Source of the DNA: Oxyruncus cristatus
Lineage: Eukaryota; Chordata; Aves; Passeriformes; Cotingidae
Assembly (NCBI GenBank): GCA_013399855.1
Contig: VXAY01006797.1
Span: 868,239-932,238 of the forward strand
DNA: 64,000 nt
Direction: 5' to 3'
Positions 12,001 to 25,215 of the stretch are shown in pieces. Numbering within the stretch: position 1 is the stretch's first letter; the number at the start of each line of letters is the position of its first letter. The notes beneath the pieces are model-generated. The model was not told where the DNA came from. It made no database searches and saw only the letters and a program-made list of their open reading frames with translations. Both the position numbers and the translations under genes were made by a program.

Positions 12001-13599
12001 AGGATAACACCACTACTTCAGCAAGAGGTTCCAGGTTTCTACCTGTTGCAAAGTACTTTCTCCATTGTCATTGTTCTCAGAAGACAAGATGGTTATAAGG
12101 GATTAACTTCTTTATCTTTCAACAAATTGGTTTAACCCATCATATAGAAAGTTCGGGCTAAATAATTTAAGTTGAAATGCACTGGTCCTTTCAGGGAATA
12201 GAAGAGTTCAGACAGTTAAAGAAAGATTTAAAAAAGAGATCTACCAGCTACTACCAAAATGAGTTGTTCGTCTTCTTCACTGTCCTGTCTTTGTTTTCTC
12301 CTTTACTTATTTTAGATTCACTGTTAAACACAAGTTTTCCTGATCAAGCAGTGGAGATTAGTCAGTAAAGAAAGCACTCAAAGGAGTAGAAAAAAAAGGT
12401 CCCAATTTCTAATTCTCCATACTGACTACATCTTGAATCTCACTTCAATAACTTGAGAAATACCATAAGTGCTAAAGACTGAGCCAAGAGAATCAATGTT
12501 CTGTCATCTTTTACGCTACTTTTCAAAGATAAAATGACATTTATTTTTCCAGCTGGAAGCTTGTACTTTGATTTCATTAAATTGAATCAGTTAATAAACT
12601 TAATACCATAGCTCAGTGGTGGACTTGAAATCAGAAACACTGAAGAAGAAACATTGTTTCTTATCTGAACTTTCTGGGCCAAGGAGGTAGATAAAATGAA
12701 GATGGAATACCTAAGATGCTTATGAAATTATCCAGTATATATTTCATCAGAAAACAGTGAGATACATTATTAATTTACTTTTGATGACATCTTTTCATGT
12801 ATTGTAATGGTTTTCTCTGAATTGCTAATACCCTTCATGATAAGAGCATTTTGTAGTTTTCAGAATTCCTCATTTATAGGAAGTGTTCTTATATGTCATC
12901 TCCTAAAAATCTGAAGGACTGGACATTTGAATTAGTATCCTCATTGATTAATAGCTTCTTCCAAACTGAGTTGCAGCCTTTTTCCTATTGTACAAAATTA
13001 TAACAAAACAGAATTTGATTTGGCCTCATCAACCATGAAAAGATGGGTTGGAATAGATTAGCAAGTGTTCTAGTTTATCTTAATAGTGTAGTGACAAGTA
13101 AATTCAAGGATGACAGATGATCCTACTGACTAGCAATTCTTCTGACTGTATTATGGCATAAATAAACACGTTGGCTTTTCTAACAACTGGCCATGAAAAC
13201 AAAGGAATTTGAGTTCATATCACTGTGGAAAACAGAACTGAAACAGAAATTCCTTTTTCATTCATGCTTCGAGTGCCTAGCTGTTGCAAAAGACTGACAG
13301 AAATATGTGAGGGTCTCAATTTGAAAGATAACCAAGATGTTTGTCTTAACTTTACTGGGAGGACTTCCCCTCTTCCCCCTGCCCCCACCCTCTCCCTGAT
13401 TTGGAGCATCAGCACTACCCTCCAGTGTAAACCCAGTAATGCTTCCTGAATGTTCACATGCTCAGGGCCTTTTGAGCTGCACCTTTAATAATAAATAAAT
13501 AAGGAATGAAGTTTTGTTTGGCATTTTAGACCAATGATCAAAGACAGGGAGCCTGGCGAATATGCTGCTATATCACCTTTATTTTTGTGGGCATCATGC

Positions 13600-13940
13600 A
13601 TTTTTAAAATGGTTAGACATTTCCCTGAACCAATGTAATATAAAAGATTTACTGTTACAGTTTGTGTGTGGCCAGGCAATGGCATATGGAAAACATGTTT
13701 CCTGCTATTTAATTTAATTACTCTAATCACGTGCCAGCCCCGGGCATGTCATTCTGGACCTCTGAGGCTCTTTGTCTGTCAAAGAGATGGACAATATCTT
13801 GGCTTTGTTTAGTTGCTCTGCAGGCTGCAGATAAAACCACTGAAATACTGACTGTTTGTTTAACCAAAACTTTGCATTTTAACCATTTGGCTTTGATTTT
13901 TTGTTTTACAAGAAAAGATGACATTTTGGCCCTGGTGAGC
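13600..13940. promoter_or_regulatory. Candidate conserved non-coding block (unproven)
   Basis: The sequence is complex and free of repeats, with several developmental-type motifs close together: E-boxes CATATG (13683-13688) and CACGTG (13728-13733), and a homeodomain-like TAATTTAATTA just before the second. Both strands carry open frames of 65-81 codons, but none is recognisable. Introns of HDAC9 are known in mammals to hold enhancers for the neighbouring TWIST1 gene, so an enhancer role is reasonable but inferred from motif content only. Confidence 0.25.
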
Positions 13941-14465
13941 TGAAAAGGAAATATTGGGGATATGAAGAAGAACTGTCACTTGTGGGGCTTAATAGATGAA
14001 AAAGAATACTCTAGCCTTCTGGTCAGAAATCAGCTTTGTTAGCAGAAACTTAAGACACACACCACTGTTGTTTTAGAATTGCCTATTAGCAAGGGCAGCT
14101 GGAAAAGTCCTGTTTATAACTGCTTCTTTCTAATATGGTTAGCCCTTCATTCAACAGTTTCAGTAGATTTTTAGTTTCTTTCATCTTAATAGATGAAACT
14201 CGTATGGGTGAAACTAATTAAGATTCCAGTTGCAAATATTCATACCAACAATGTTGCAGCCAGGTATAAGTTAGCTTTTATGTTAACAATCTGCAGTTAT
14301 TTTTATGTAAGAAATATCTCCAAATTACAGCTTTAAGTCTTTGGACAAAAAAAATAAGAGCATATAGACAGATTACAGTACTCCATTCATATTACAAAAC
14401 CCAATATACAGAGAAATTAATCACTCACTTAGCTTTACATATGTGCTTAACATCACCACTTCCTT

Positions 14466-14519
14466 CACTTGTAAGTGGACCACCTCTTCCTGCACTTGTA
14501 AGTGGACCACCTCTTCCTG
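14466..14519. repeat. Perfect 27-bp tandem duplication
   Basis: Two identical, contiguous 27-bp copies (14466-14492 and 14493-14519). Each copy contains CACTTGTAAGTGG, two near-inverted half-sites resembling NK-2 homeodomain sites (CACTT / AAGTG). The absence of any difference suggests a recent duplication. Confidence 0.95.
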
Positions 14520-16278
14520 CATCCAGAAGTGATACTAAAGAGTTTTTTAGACTATAGGAGGATATAATTTCTAAAAATTATGTTGTCAGAAGAGGAAAGA
14601 ATAAGAACCATCTTACCAGATATTACTATACATAGAAAGACTTGTCTATTCTTACATTTAACTTCAGTTAAATATAACTTATACTAACTTCAGTTAGCAG
14701 AAGTTTCAACAATAAATTAATCTAACTCATTATATGGTAGTGTGCCAGCATCCTGCCACAGTAGTTTTCAAACTATATGGTGTGAGAGAAGATGGGCAGA
14801 AGGTCTGTGAATATGCTCTGAAGAAGTCTGCATCATCAGAGGGTAACATTGATGGGATGGGATGCATAAAAGGAAAGTGTCCATCTTAACAGATTACATA
14901 GTTCTGATATTTCAGTGTATGGTTCTCCAACTGGTTTTACTTTCTCCCCTGTTTTCTAACTGAATCCAAGAGATACAATAAAAATTATTTCCTCAAAGTT
15001 GCACAGTATAGCAATGCAAGAATTAAAAATGTTGTTTACTGTGTACTGAATTACAGCTCCTGTCCCCTTTAGCTTTGAGCTAACCACTAGATGACACTAC
15101 TTCCCACTTGCTTAACAGGTGTGGGCATATGCTCCAATCTCTCCATATAACAGTTCATATATTTACATGCTTCTCAACCCAAGAACTTCAAAAAGAACTT
15201 TATACAGGAATTGTCTTCCCCAATATACATTTGGATGAATTTTTGTAGATACACATAGGTATTTAGGTGTGTGCATGAAGGTGTACACAAGCGACGTGCT
15301 TGTGTCTTTGCATGATTTATAGAAAACAAGCATAACTCACTGTGTGAGTCTTTGGGGTGTTGTAACTTAGCAAGTGTTGATGACAGCTCTACTTAAACCA
15401 GGGGAAGTCCAAGAAGAACTTAACAGGCTAGAGTTTGTGGGCAACATTCCCCTTGTCCCCTATCCCCACTAACCTCCAACCACCTCACCACCCCCCCAAA
15501 GAAAAAAGTTCTATATTGGCTACTGTACTGTGATTCTGGAAAGACTGGGTGTAGAGAAAAATATCATGCTGAAGAGTCAGGCAAGAGTAGGCTGTACTAT
15601 TCAAGTCCAAAAATGACAAACTGTGAGGAGGAGAGAGACAGAGAAGGGCTGTCATGCATATCCATAGGGCAGCGGCTGCTGCTGCTGCGGTTTTTGAATT
15701 AGGAAGAATGAACTTACCAGAAGGATGTGTGGAAAGAATCCCACATTTTTAAAACCCTGATTTCCAGAAATCCAGGAGCTCCAGATTACTTGAAAAACAG
15801 CTCTTCCAAAGTTACATTTATGCTACTAAATTGCATACACAAGGGCATGAGTATATGGAAGTGGAGTAATAGCACCTTCACATACATTTTTATCTGTGCC
15901 TATGTCAATAAGTATTTTGCTTTGCTAAGATTCATTTCAATGATTTATAACACATTTGCTCTATATGTGCTCTAACTTTAATACAAGTTCGTTGTGAAAT
16001 ACTTAAAGATTATTTTAGGTGGCCATACTAAAACTTGTCTTTAAATTTCACCTGTGATCTATCAGTGTGACAATGCACTGCCCATAGTCAAAGTAAGAAT
16101 TACTTTTTGCTTTAATAATATAAATTTGAAATATTAAAAATATTCTTCATTTTGCACCTCTTATAATCCTGATCTCCCATGACTGTGGCAATATGGGCTG
16201 GGTACATCCTTATTCTCTTACCAGATTAGCCATGTACTCTTGTAGTTCTGCTGAAGGGACCCTGGAAGCAGGGAGGGT

Positions 16279-16305
16279 GAGCATCCTTGCCTTGGAAGGA
16301 TGCTC
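16279..16305. repeat. 10-bp perfect hairpin
   Basis: Arms GAGCATCCTT (16279-16288) and AAGGATGCTC (16296-16305) are exact reverse complements with a 7-nt loop. No function is known, and the stem is too short for a microRNA precursor. Confidence 0.8.
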
Positions 16306-18560
16306 TGCTCCATTTACTTTTCACATTCTTTCAAAACCCATTATTTTAGCATTATTTCTTCTGTCTTAATGCAAAGAACTGCTACTAATGTGAATTAAAA
16401 CTTTACAATAATGTAATATGAAGCCCATATGGTGTCTATCCAGCACTAGATTAGTAAACAAGGTATTTTTGCTAATAAGCTATATTTTTTATATCAAGTT
16501 TGTCATGAGACACAATCCCTCTTGCTGATTTGTGGGACTTCAAGAAACTGAATGGCCTTAATAGTGTCAGTTTTGCTGTATCTATGCAACAGTTCAGGTA
16601 ATGTAATGTTTCCTGTAGTTCCGTTGAATGTTTGGAAATTGTATTTACGATAAAATTCACATTCACAACTAATTTCTTCCAGCTTACAACAGTGTAAATC
16701 CATATTCCCTACAAAAGAGCAATGATATACCATAAACACAGCACCATATTTGTCAAATATGGTTTAAAGCCATTTGTCAACAAAAAGACGTGTTTATCTG
16801 TTTGCAGCCAACGACTTAACTAGATCCACGGAAGAACTGAGACTTTCTCAGCACTTTAAGGGTGCCCAAGTCTGTAGAAACAACAATGGATGGAATCAAG
16901 GCTACCTAAATTGCAACCATAAGCAGTGTAATCAAAATCAAAGATACGGTTTTATCCTGTGCATGTGTTACTTGGACAGGTTAATTTATTGGGGATTATG
17001 TATCTGAGGAGAAAATACATTTAATTTTAAACATAAAGTAAGAGAAAGGCTGAGAAATAAGATGTTAGCCAGAGGTTTTGCTTCTTTATTAAAATGCTGT
17101 TTTGTATTTAATCTAAACAAGTATAATTACTTTTTCAGTCTTCGATTGCCTCTGTAAATCTGGTGCTCATACATTTTATTTAGACAGGGCATTTATGTGA
17201 ATTGCTTCTTTTTCACCAATTTCATGTAGTTTCTTAAATTTGTCAGTGAACATGCTTGAGCAAAGACTGCTCAGGAAGGGAGAAAGCTCTCCACTCTATT
17301 TGTGACTAAGGATGAGCTCCAGGAAGGTTAGCTAGAGAATACAAAGGTAGGCAAGACAAGAGAGCAGCTTATCTTCAGACCTGAATCTGGGGCTGAATCA
17401 ACACCCTGTCTGCCTGTGCAGGGAGAGAGATAAAAAAGCTGTTTCAAGTCACCTTTGTTCTCTCCATCTGACAAAAGGACTTTAAGTTAGAGTGACCCAA
17501 GAAATGCAGTCTCTTCCCTTTCTCAGGGCTGGGAGTCTTAGGAGGAAAGCATCTTGGTTATATGCCTGATACACTTGTGGAAAAGAAATTACGACTTAAT
17601 GATGTTTCATTCTTGCCCTGTAGCAAAGGAATTCTTGTTAGCTGGATTTGACATGGCAGCAGGAAAAAAATACCTTTCCCAAAGTAACTAGAAAGGCAGC
17701 AAAGCTAACTCAAAGTACAAAGTGTGCAGGCAATCAAATGGATGTGAACCAAATTCAGAAAGTGGAAAGTAACCCTATGCAGCTTTGCACAGCCCTGGAA
17801 ATGAGGGCTTTATAATGTCCTCCCTCCCCTCTCACTCACATGGTAGGAGTGAGGCAGTAGGAGCAAGCATTTTGGAGCAGTGCCAATGGTGACTGAAGGG
17901 ACGAACAGCCAAATACACCTTCGGTATGAATCTTCCTTCATGTCTGTCAAGGACACTTGTGTGGCTTTTGACAACTGCTGTGAAAGCTCTGGCCACGTAA
18001 TCCAAAGTCATTGCGTTTAGATTATCATTTGAACTGCCTTGCTGAAACTTTGGCTTCTGTACTAAACTAGGATTTGGATTAGAATAATCTACCATGTTAC
18101 AGACTTTATCAAACTCTCAATTCCAATATACAGTATGGAGAAATGCAGTTCAAAACCATGAAAAAAAACAAACTGAGTGTATACCAGTGGAGTAGAAGTT
18201 AATATTATTTTCAATAAGGAAAAAAAAAAAAAGGTACTCTTCTGTGCATAGCTCTTCAGGCAATTTATACTGAGGAGTTGTTAGCAGGAGTTATTGGTTC
18301 TCCACACTTTCAATATCATCCAGAATTCCTTTTAAAATAATAAAAAGACAGAACTATTCAGGATTAAATAAGGTTCTGTGACAATTCAATGAGATTTTGT
18401 TCTCAATAAATAATAATTTGGTCTGGAATTTTCAAATCTACCTTTTACATAAGGCAGCAACAGTGAGGTTCTTCCTTCCATAGAAGCATGTGTGGTGATG
18501 TTTCCTGCAATGGTAAGATGTGTTTCTTAGCTCACAAGGAATGTCAAAGACCACACAGGA

Positions 18561-18600
18561 AAAACAAACAAACAGACAAACAAACAAAACCACCAAAAAA
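18561..18600. repeat. CAAA-type simple repeat
   Basis: An A-rich tract with repeated AAAC/CAAA units, followed by further A-rich sequence to about 18690. It explains the Lys/Asn/Pro-rich open frame read through it. Confidence 0.85.
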
Positions 18601-21600
18601 CCCTAAACCAACACCAACAAATTATGAAGAAAGAAAAAAAAGCAAAGCTACAGAAAACAGAAAAAAAATCAGCAGATACAAAAAAAGAAATGGCTTCAAG
18701 CTTGCTGGGGGGAGCTCTTGAATTTTGAAAAATAAAAGATGGAGCTATATGAAACTATTTCTGTGAAATGTGTTACACCTAGAGCACAGTCCCTCTCTAG
18801 CAGTTACTCATTTTACTAAAATCGTTGTAATAGCTAGTTTTATGCGCTTGAGGTAGCGACTAGCGTCCAAGGCAAAAGATTTATCGTTTGCTCTGGGTAT
18901 AATGGTATGAGAGGAACTGGCTGCCAAAAGGGACTTGTGATTTGAACAGGGCGCCTTTGGTTTGGTAGGTGGTGTATTTGTTCTGTGGCTGGAGTTCACT
19001 AGACAAAGTTGTTTGATGTACTGGCCAATGATAACTATCTTGGGAGAGGGAGAAACCAAAATCCTCCAAGTTTCAAGGAGAGACCAGAATGAAATACTTG
19101 GGTATGTGGAAAAAAAAGAAGATGACAAACTCCATGGCAACATGAAGTAGATCAGTTCATGGGGTACTTTGTGGTTTATCACTTAAGAAAAAAAAAAAAA
19201 AGATTTATTGAACTCCCAAATCGTGGTAATTTTTAGTACTAAATGGACCTCTTTAGAAGACTAAGCTGCTTGAGAAGGAGAGACAGTAGTTTTGGAATGG
19301 AGCCCTCAGCCTTTGAAATAACACTGCTGGTTTGGCTCTGCTTCCAATATTGTTGCCTAGTTTTAAAGCTTTTCAGCAGGACTTTGCTCCAGTCTGGTGA
19401 CCAGTGTGAATTACTGTGGAGCAGATTAACACAGTGTTTTCCCAAGTGTCTAATCTTATTTTAAGATCAGAATACAAACAGCAGCAAAGCATCTTTAAGA
19501 CCTACTGAGTCCTAGGAGCAAGTCTGCACTTCAGCCTGGTCAGCATTCACATTACCTCGGGCTCCATGGCATCACTTGGAGTATCCAGAATTCTTGGAAA
19601 GTTCCGACATTTCTGCTTTGACCTAAAGCTTTACCTTTGCACGCTGAGTGCAGCTCTTGGCTCGCCTGTGAGAATGGTGTTATATGTATAACATCCTCTA
19701 AATCCTGCCTGCTGAGTGGATTCTTCCTTTCAAGCTCTCTTTTTATTGCTAGAGGGAGAGTTTTTGGAGGAGCTGTGTCTGTATTCCTTCTCTTTTGCTT
19801 GATGTTTGTTCTGCTGTTTTAACTCTCCTGAAATCAGGGAAGAGCTTTGCACTTTTGAACCAGCATCAGTCCTTCCAAGAGGCAACGGCCAAGAGACACT
19901 GATTGAAAGTTTGCTAAACTGTTTGCACAGCTCTCCAAGGAGACCAGGCTAGTCAAATGCAGATAAAGGTCTTTAAAAGTTAACCAGAAATTTCTCTTAT
20001 TGTTGCTGGATTTGACATTTTTGACCACAAGAGATTGATTTAAACAAACAAAAATGTGTGGCCCATGTATGAAGATTAGGAGATATAAAAGGAGTAAGGA
20101 AATATGGCAATAAGCGATTCCAATTTTTTTTGCCAAAGGTAAGGTGTATAAAAATGGTCAAAGGTAAAAGATGTGTCAGGGAACAATAATGCATAGATAT
20201 GAAGAAGTTAGGCATTAGGCAAGTTTCAACCCAGTGCAGGTCACTGACTATCTCAACACACAGGAACCTCTGTGAAGTCACTTTAAGTAAAACCACTAAA
20301 ATGCCCCTATTTTGAAGACACCTACTTGCCTGTAAGTATGTGGGTGATTTCGTCAGAGGTCCAAAAACAACAATAACAAAAGAGTTCATGTATGAGAGGA
20401 GCCTATATAAGTAATGGTGGGGACAGCAGGCCCATAGACAGCCTGCTCAGGAGGAGGTTGTGATTAAAGGTTGATAGATTTATCTAAACAAAAAGGAAAA
20501 CCAGTAAAATTTGTATGTAAAATTCCTAGCTTTCTGTAATAAAAGACTGAAGTGAGGGTTCCTTAAAAATGTATCATATGAAAAAACGTCAACAATATTT
20601 TGAATATATTACAAATTAAAATGAGCACACATTTTTGCGTGTCACTCCGCTGCCTTTTCTCATGTTACAGTTAGGTCAGAACTAAAAAAAAGTACAGCAC
20701 TGCAGTAAGTACTATAATATAAAATTATATGTTGATTTTTCCGTGGGCTATTAATATCTTGTTACTGTGAGACTGTACTGGTTGGTGGTTTCTGGCTTAG
20801 TGGTGTTTGGCTTGTAGGTAAAGGAAAAAAGGTAAAAAAAATAGAACAAGACCACCTCTGACATGAATACTGACCTCCAACTGCTATTCTGTGTAACTTA
20901 TTTTTGGTTATTTCCACATTTTTGCATTTAATAGAAATTAAATAGCATTATATCTTCTTGGTACACGTTTTTGTGCGCATTCAAAAAATCTGTGCAGAAA
21001 TACTTTTATATTGCTTACAAGTTTCACTAGTATCAAGATCAAGTCTCTCCTAACTTCTGGATCCTGGGTGGAATTCCAAGGAGTGTTCCAGTGGGCAACA
21101 GAGTAGAAGATGTAAAATTGGCAGTAAGGAGGAAAGAAGCATTTTCTCTCACAATCAGTCATAGGAGAGGGTGGCAAAAGCAGTGTAGGAGTGGTGCCTA
21201 ACATGTTCTCCTAGGGCAATGCCTTTTAGATGCTCCAAACACAGTCATAATCCAACATGCTTTTCTTGCCCCCTCTTGCAAATAATTGCATTCCTAAATA
21301 TCTAACAACCAAATGTTGAAGAAGTTCCATTTTTATCTCTAAGACAAACTCCATTTGCCTTTGCTTGTGAAATGATTCAGAATTAGGAGACTGGAAATGT
21401 TACAACATAGCTGGTAAAGGTTAATGGTATTTAGTTTTGGCGTAAAAACCTTGGTGAGGGACTGCATTTTTAGGGGCTTGCTAATGGAATACAGAACCTT
21501 TCACCTTTGGGTCACTGGATCAAATCCGTCTCTTGTGTACAGTGACCAAAGTTTGCTACAATTTAAGTTTTCAGTGCCCTATATAAATTAAATATGTAGA

Positions 21601-24499
21601 AATTAGAGATGGAAAAGATTTGTTACAGTTTACAGCCTATCCCCCTACCTACCAGTACAAAACTGTTCTCACATATTTCCCAATTACAGATTTTCTAATA
21701 CCTAGTAGGTCTTGTCCACCCTGCAGAGTGAAGCAGCCGGTATTAATTGGTGCCTGAGATTAACTGGATCCTGTTGAACTCCCCACTCTGGCATTGCAGC
21801 TGCAAGAAGGATTTGGCAAACATCCCTCTGCTGCCTGCCTCCATGGGGGCACTGAGTGGGCAGCAGCCCAGGTAGCTCCCATATCCCCCCTACTCCGCAA
21901 GCAAAAGCCTCAGCTCCTTCCCACCCTGTGCAAAATACCGTAAAATAAAGGAGGATTACTGAATCTCATTCTCACTGCCTTGCTTATCCCCCTTTAAAGT
22001 CCCACCAGCATCCCTTCGATTACCAAACAGCTGCAGGTCATAGTTTTAAATTGTCGGTCTGATGGATTAGTTCAGGTAGCTAAGGGAAGGCCAGATATTA
22101 GTTCAGACAATGATAGGGACTAACACTTTTCAAGAGTTTGGAAGAGATTTGGAACTTTGATTGGGGCTTCTTTTTGATTTAAATGAAAAGGTTTGAATGC
22201 TCTTATCTTTTACAGCTTCCATTTGCAAGTAATTGACTATGTTGCAGAATGCCCATTAGGAAGTCCTAGGAATGGGGTACTGACAGTATTAAGGTTAATC
22301 TTGTAAGGTATTTAACGACTACTGCTGGTCATAGAGCTATAGATGCACATAGTCTCTGTAAGCTTAAAAAATACAACAAAAAAAAACCACTACAAAAAAA
22401 ACAAACCAGTACAGTGGCCCCTTCCAAAGCAAAATACACATGTAATAACTAAAACAGTTCTCATTGTCTAGAAGAGAACCCAAATGGGGTTACTTTGGGG
22501 TACTTTAACTTGCACACCTTTGAGCGCCTTGAGAGACAAGTTGCAACACAGAGTGTAAGTGGATTTCCTCAGCACTTCTAATTTTGGCCATATGTGCCTG
22601 TCCCAAAGACTTTATAATCCAATGCTTCCTGCTAAAATTCTAGAAGTATAAACACAGCCTTCAAAACATAAGAGCATTTTTAGAAAGAAAACACAACTTT
22701 GTTGCTGTTGCTCCCTCAGTGCCCCAAAACCTAAAATGCCAGCAAGGGTGGCATGTTGGAGCTGCTCCCACACCCTGACGTGCTGCTGCTGGCAGGTGCT
22801 GCTGGAGCTGGAGGAGCAGAGCATGCTGCTGCATGGCCACAGCTTAGGACTCCCAAGTACCTCATAAAACACCAGTTTCTCCATTTGCAGTGCAGCTAAC
22901 AACTGCTGTGTTACCAGAGTTAACTTATTTCTGACATTCACAGTGCCAAAGCTCCAGCTGTTTAAAAATTCAAGCAATCATAAAGGAAGATCCTTTGGGC
23001 TTCAGAAATTTTACCATCAGGTGGTTTGAAAAAGAAGAATTTAAAATACAAAAACACCAAAGAGGAACACAAGTAGTACCACAAAAATGGCAGTGATTCT
23101 GCAAAGGGGACACTCCACACTTTTTTCCAAGGTAAAAAAACCCACAACCCTGTGTTGTGAAATATCTTTTTAAACACAGATTTAGAGAATGAAATTGAGG
23201 GTTATAAACTAGTAGCCAACAAAAGCAAGAAAAGCTGGAATGTTGGTAACCAATTGCAAGCACAGGATCCAAGCAAAACATCTTGAATTGCTGGTACTGT
23301 AATAAATTACAGTTTTCACTTTTGTATTCTGCAAGTGAAAACAGCACTAAGTCAAGCTTGAGAGAGGGAAAGTAAAGGATGACCTTTTTAATTCACCCAC
23401 ACCCACTACAAGTAGAGGAACTGCAACATGGAGCAGTGAGAAATGAAAATAAAAATGCCCCTCGTGTGAAGGGACAGATTCTGCTCCTATAAAATGGGGT
23501 TACTGTGTTACTGAAGAGTTAGTTGTCAGGTAGCAATAGATGAAAGCCAAACGAGGCTCTGGGATGGTCTGCTGTGGTGGCTGTTATCTCATTTTCTTCC
23601 ATGGATTAATTTTCCTCTCTTTAACTTTAATTAGATAAAAGTCTAGGGGCGGGAGGTGGCCCTGGAGTGCTCAAAGGGCAAGAAATGGTCAAGAGCTGTT
23701 TTCTCTCAAACTTTGATTAGCCTATTTGATAAGTGATACTAAGCACCCCAATTGGTTAATGAATGAGGGGTTCCCATGAGGTAAGTGGCTGGGAAATTTA
23801 GCCTCCCCCACAAGGACAGCAAATATGTAAACTTCTGTCCTTCAGTTAGGTATCTACTGTGGTTAGGAGTAAGGGTGATTTATATCCTATCTGGGTCCTG
23901 GAGTGTATCTACATTGATTGACTCCCTTGATCTTGACATCAGTCACTTGGGCTTTCAGAGAAAGGGGGAACATAGGAGATAATGAAAGCTACATTAAAGA
24001 AGACCTTAGCATTTATGTAAACGTTATTCTATCTTCAAAGGCAGAACTATCTTTCAACAGAAAGGAGATTTATTTTCTACTTGAAAATATTAGAAAGTGG
24101 CAATATATTTAATATCAAACCTCCAACTTTGGTGCTGGTCTGAGCCTTGGGGGTTTGTCTCTTATTTCTTGAGTAAATTGCATTATAGCTAAAAGTTTTA
24201 CTGCATACTGCTTGCAAATACTGATGCAGACACACTAATGGCTTGTGCAAAGATACACCATCCTGTCCCGGTGGGAAGAAGAGGGAAGATGAGAGAGAAA
24301 GAAAAATTAGGAGTTTGGAAAACAGAAGCAGAACTGTAGAGAAAACCTTTGGAAAGTTCATACATTACTGTGTATTAAATGCGGGGCTTTTACACATGAA
24401 AATCCATGGCAGTATAAACCAGAAACATTTAAACATTCAAATGAAACTAAAATGCACTTCTCAAATGCTCCCCTGGTGAATATCACCTAAATAATTTCT

Positions 24500-24650
24500 G
24501 TGTCTGGCTGCTAGGCTCCCCCTTGGCCCGCAGAGGAGGTGGCAGATTTGGGGCACACGGGGGCCAGGAGGGAGCCTGGCGGGAGCCAGTAGTGTCCTGT
24601 CTCCGCTCAGCGGGTGACCCACCGGGGAGCGGCAGCACGGACATCGGTTA
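24500..24650. other. GC-rich patch in an AT-rich intron
   Basis: About 150 bp is clearly richer in G+C and CpG than its surroundings, with runs such as GGGTGACCCACCGGGGAGCGG near 24612. No repeat family or coding frame was recognised. It could be a regulatory element or a fragment of an LTR. Confidence 0.4.
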
Positions 24651-24834
24651 GAGGAGCATTTTCGGCAATGCTGAGCAGAAAGGTAGTTCTAACAGCTGAG
24701 AAGCAGGGCCATGTTATCACCATGGAAGGTTGAAAAAGTGCACACTCTTCGGGGTAAACATCTCCAACTCTGCTACAGAATACCAAGGCATTCACAAAAT
24801 CATGAGGAACTGTTATTCACAAAATTTTCAATAT

Positions 24835-25215
24835 TAGATTCGGGAGCTTTTGCTGAAATTACAAGGAGATCAGTTTAAAACTGGCAAGATTTTTTTTGTC
24901 CTCTGCACCATGAGCAGTGAAATTCTGAAATTTGTTGCCATGGAAGACTTTAGAATGAGCAGTTCAAAACAGAATTAGACAAATTCATGGACAACAGGGT
25001 CATAAGCAGATACTAAAGGAAAGAGAGAGGAATGTACCTGAAAAATCTACAATGCAAAGATTCTGGATGCTGGGAGAGTCTGAGGGGAATGAATTGCAAA
25101 GGGTAGCCATATTCATGTGCTATTACTAAATATCATCTCCTGTTGTCTGAGGCAGTATTGGGAACGATAGACCGGCCTGATACAGTAAAGCATTTCTTAT
25201 GTTCTTATCTTCTTA
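24835..25215 (+). mobile_element. Old CR1 LINE 3'-end fragment
   Basis: The segment resembles the 3' end of an old CR1 subfamily: a phrase like AATTAGACAAATTCATGGAC near 24974 and a terminal GATACAGTAAAGCATTTCTTATGTTCTTA-like end near 25180-25210. It is heavily diverged, with no open reading frame left. CR1 inserts are usually 5'-truncated, and this one has only the distal part. Confidence 0.78.

Noticed and set aside
20402..20450. TATATAAG followed by a short hairpin, promoter-like
   Set aside because: TATA-like words are common in this AT-rich intron, and there is no initiator, CpG island or downstream exon.
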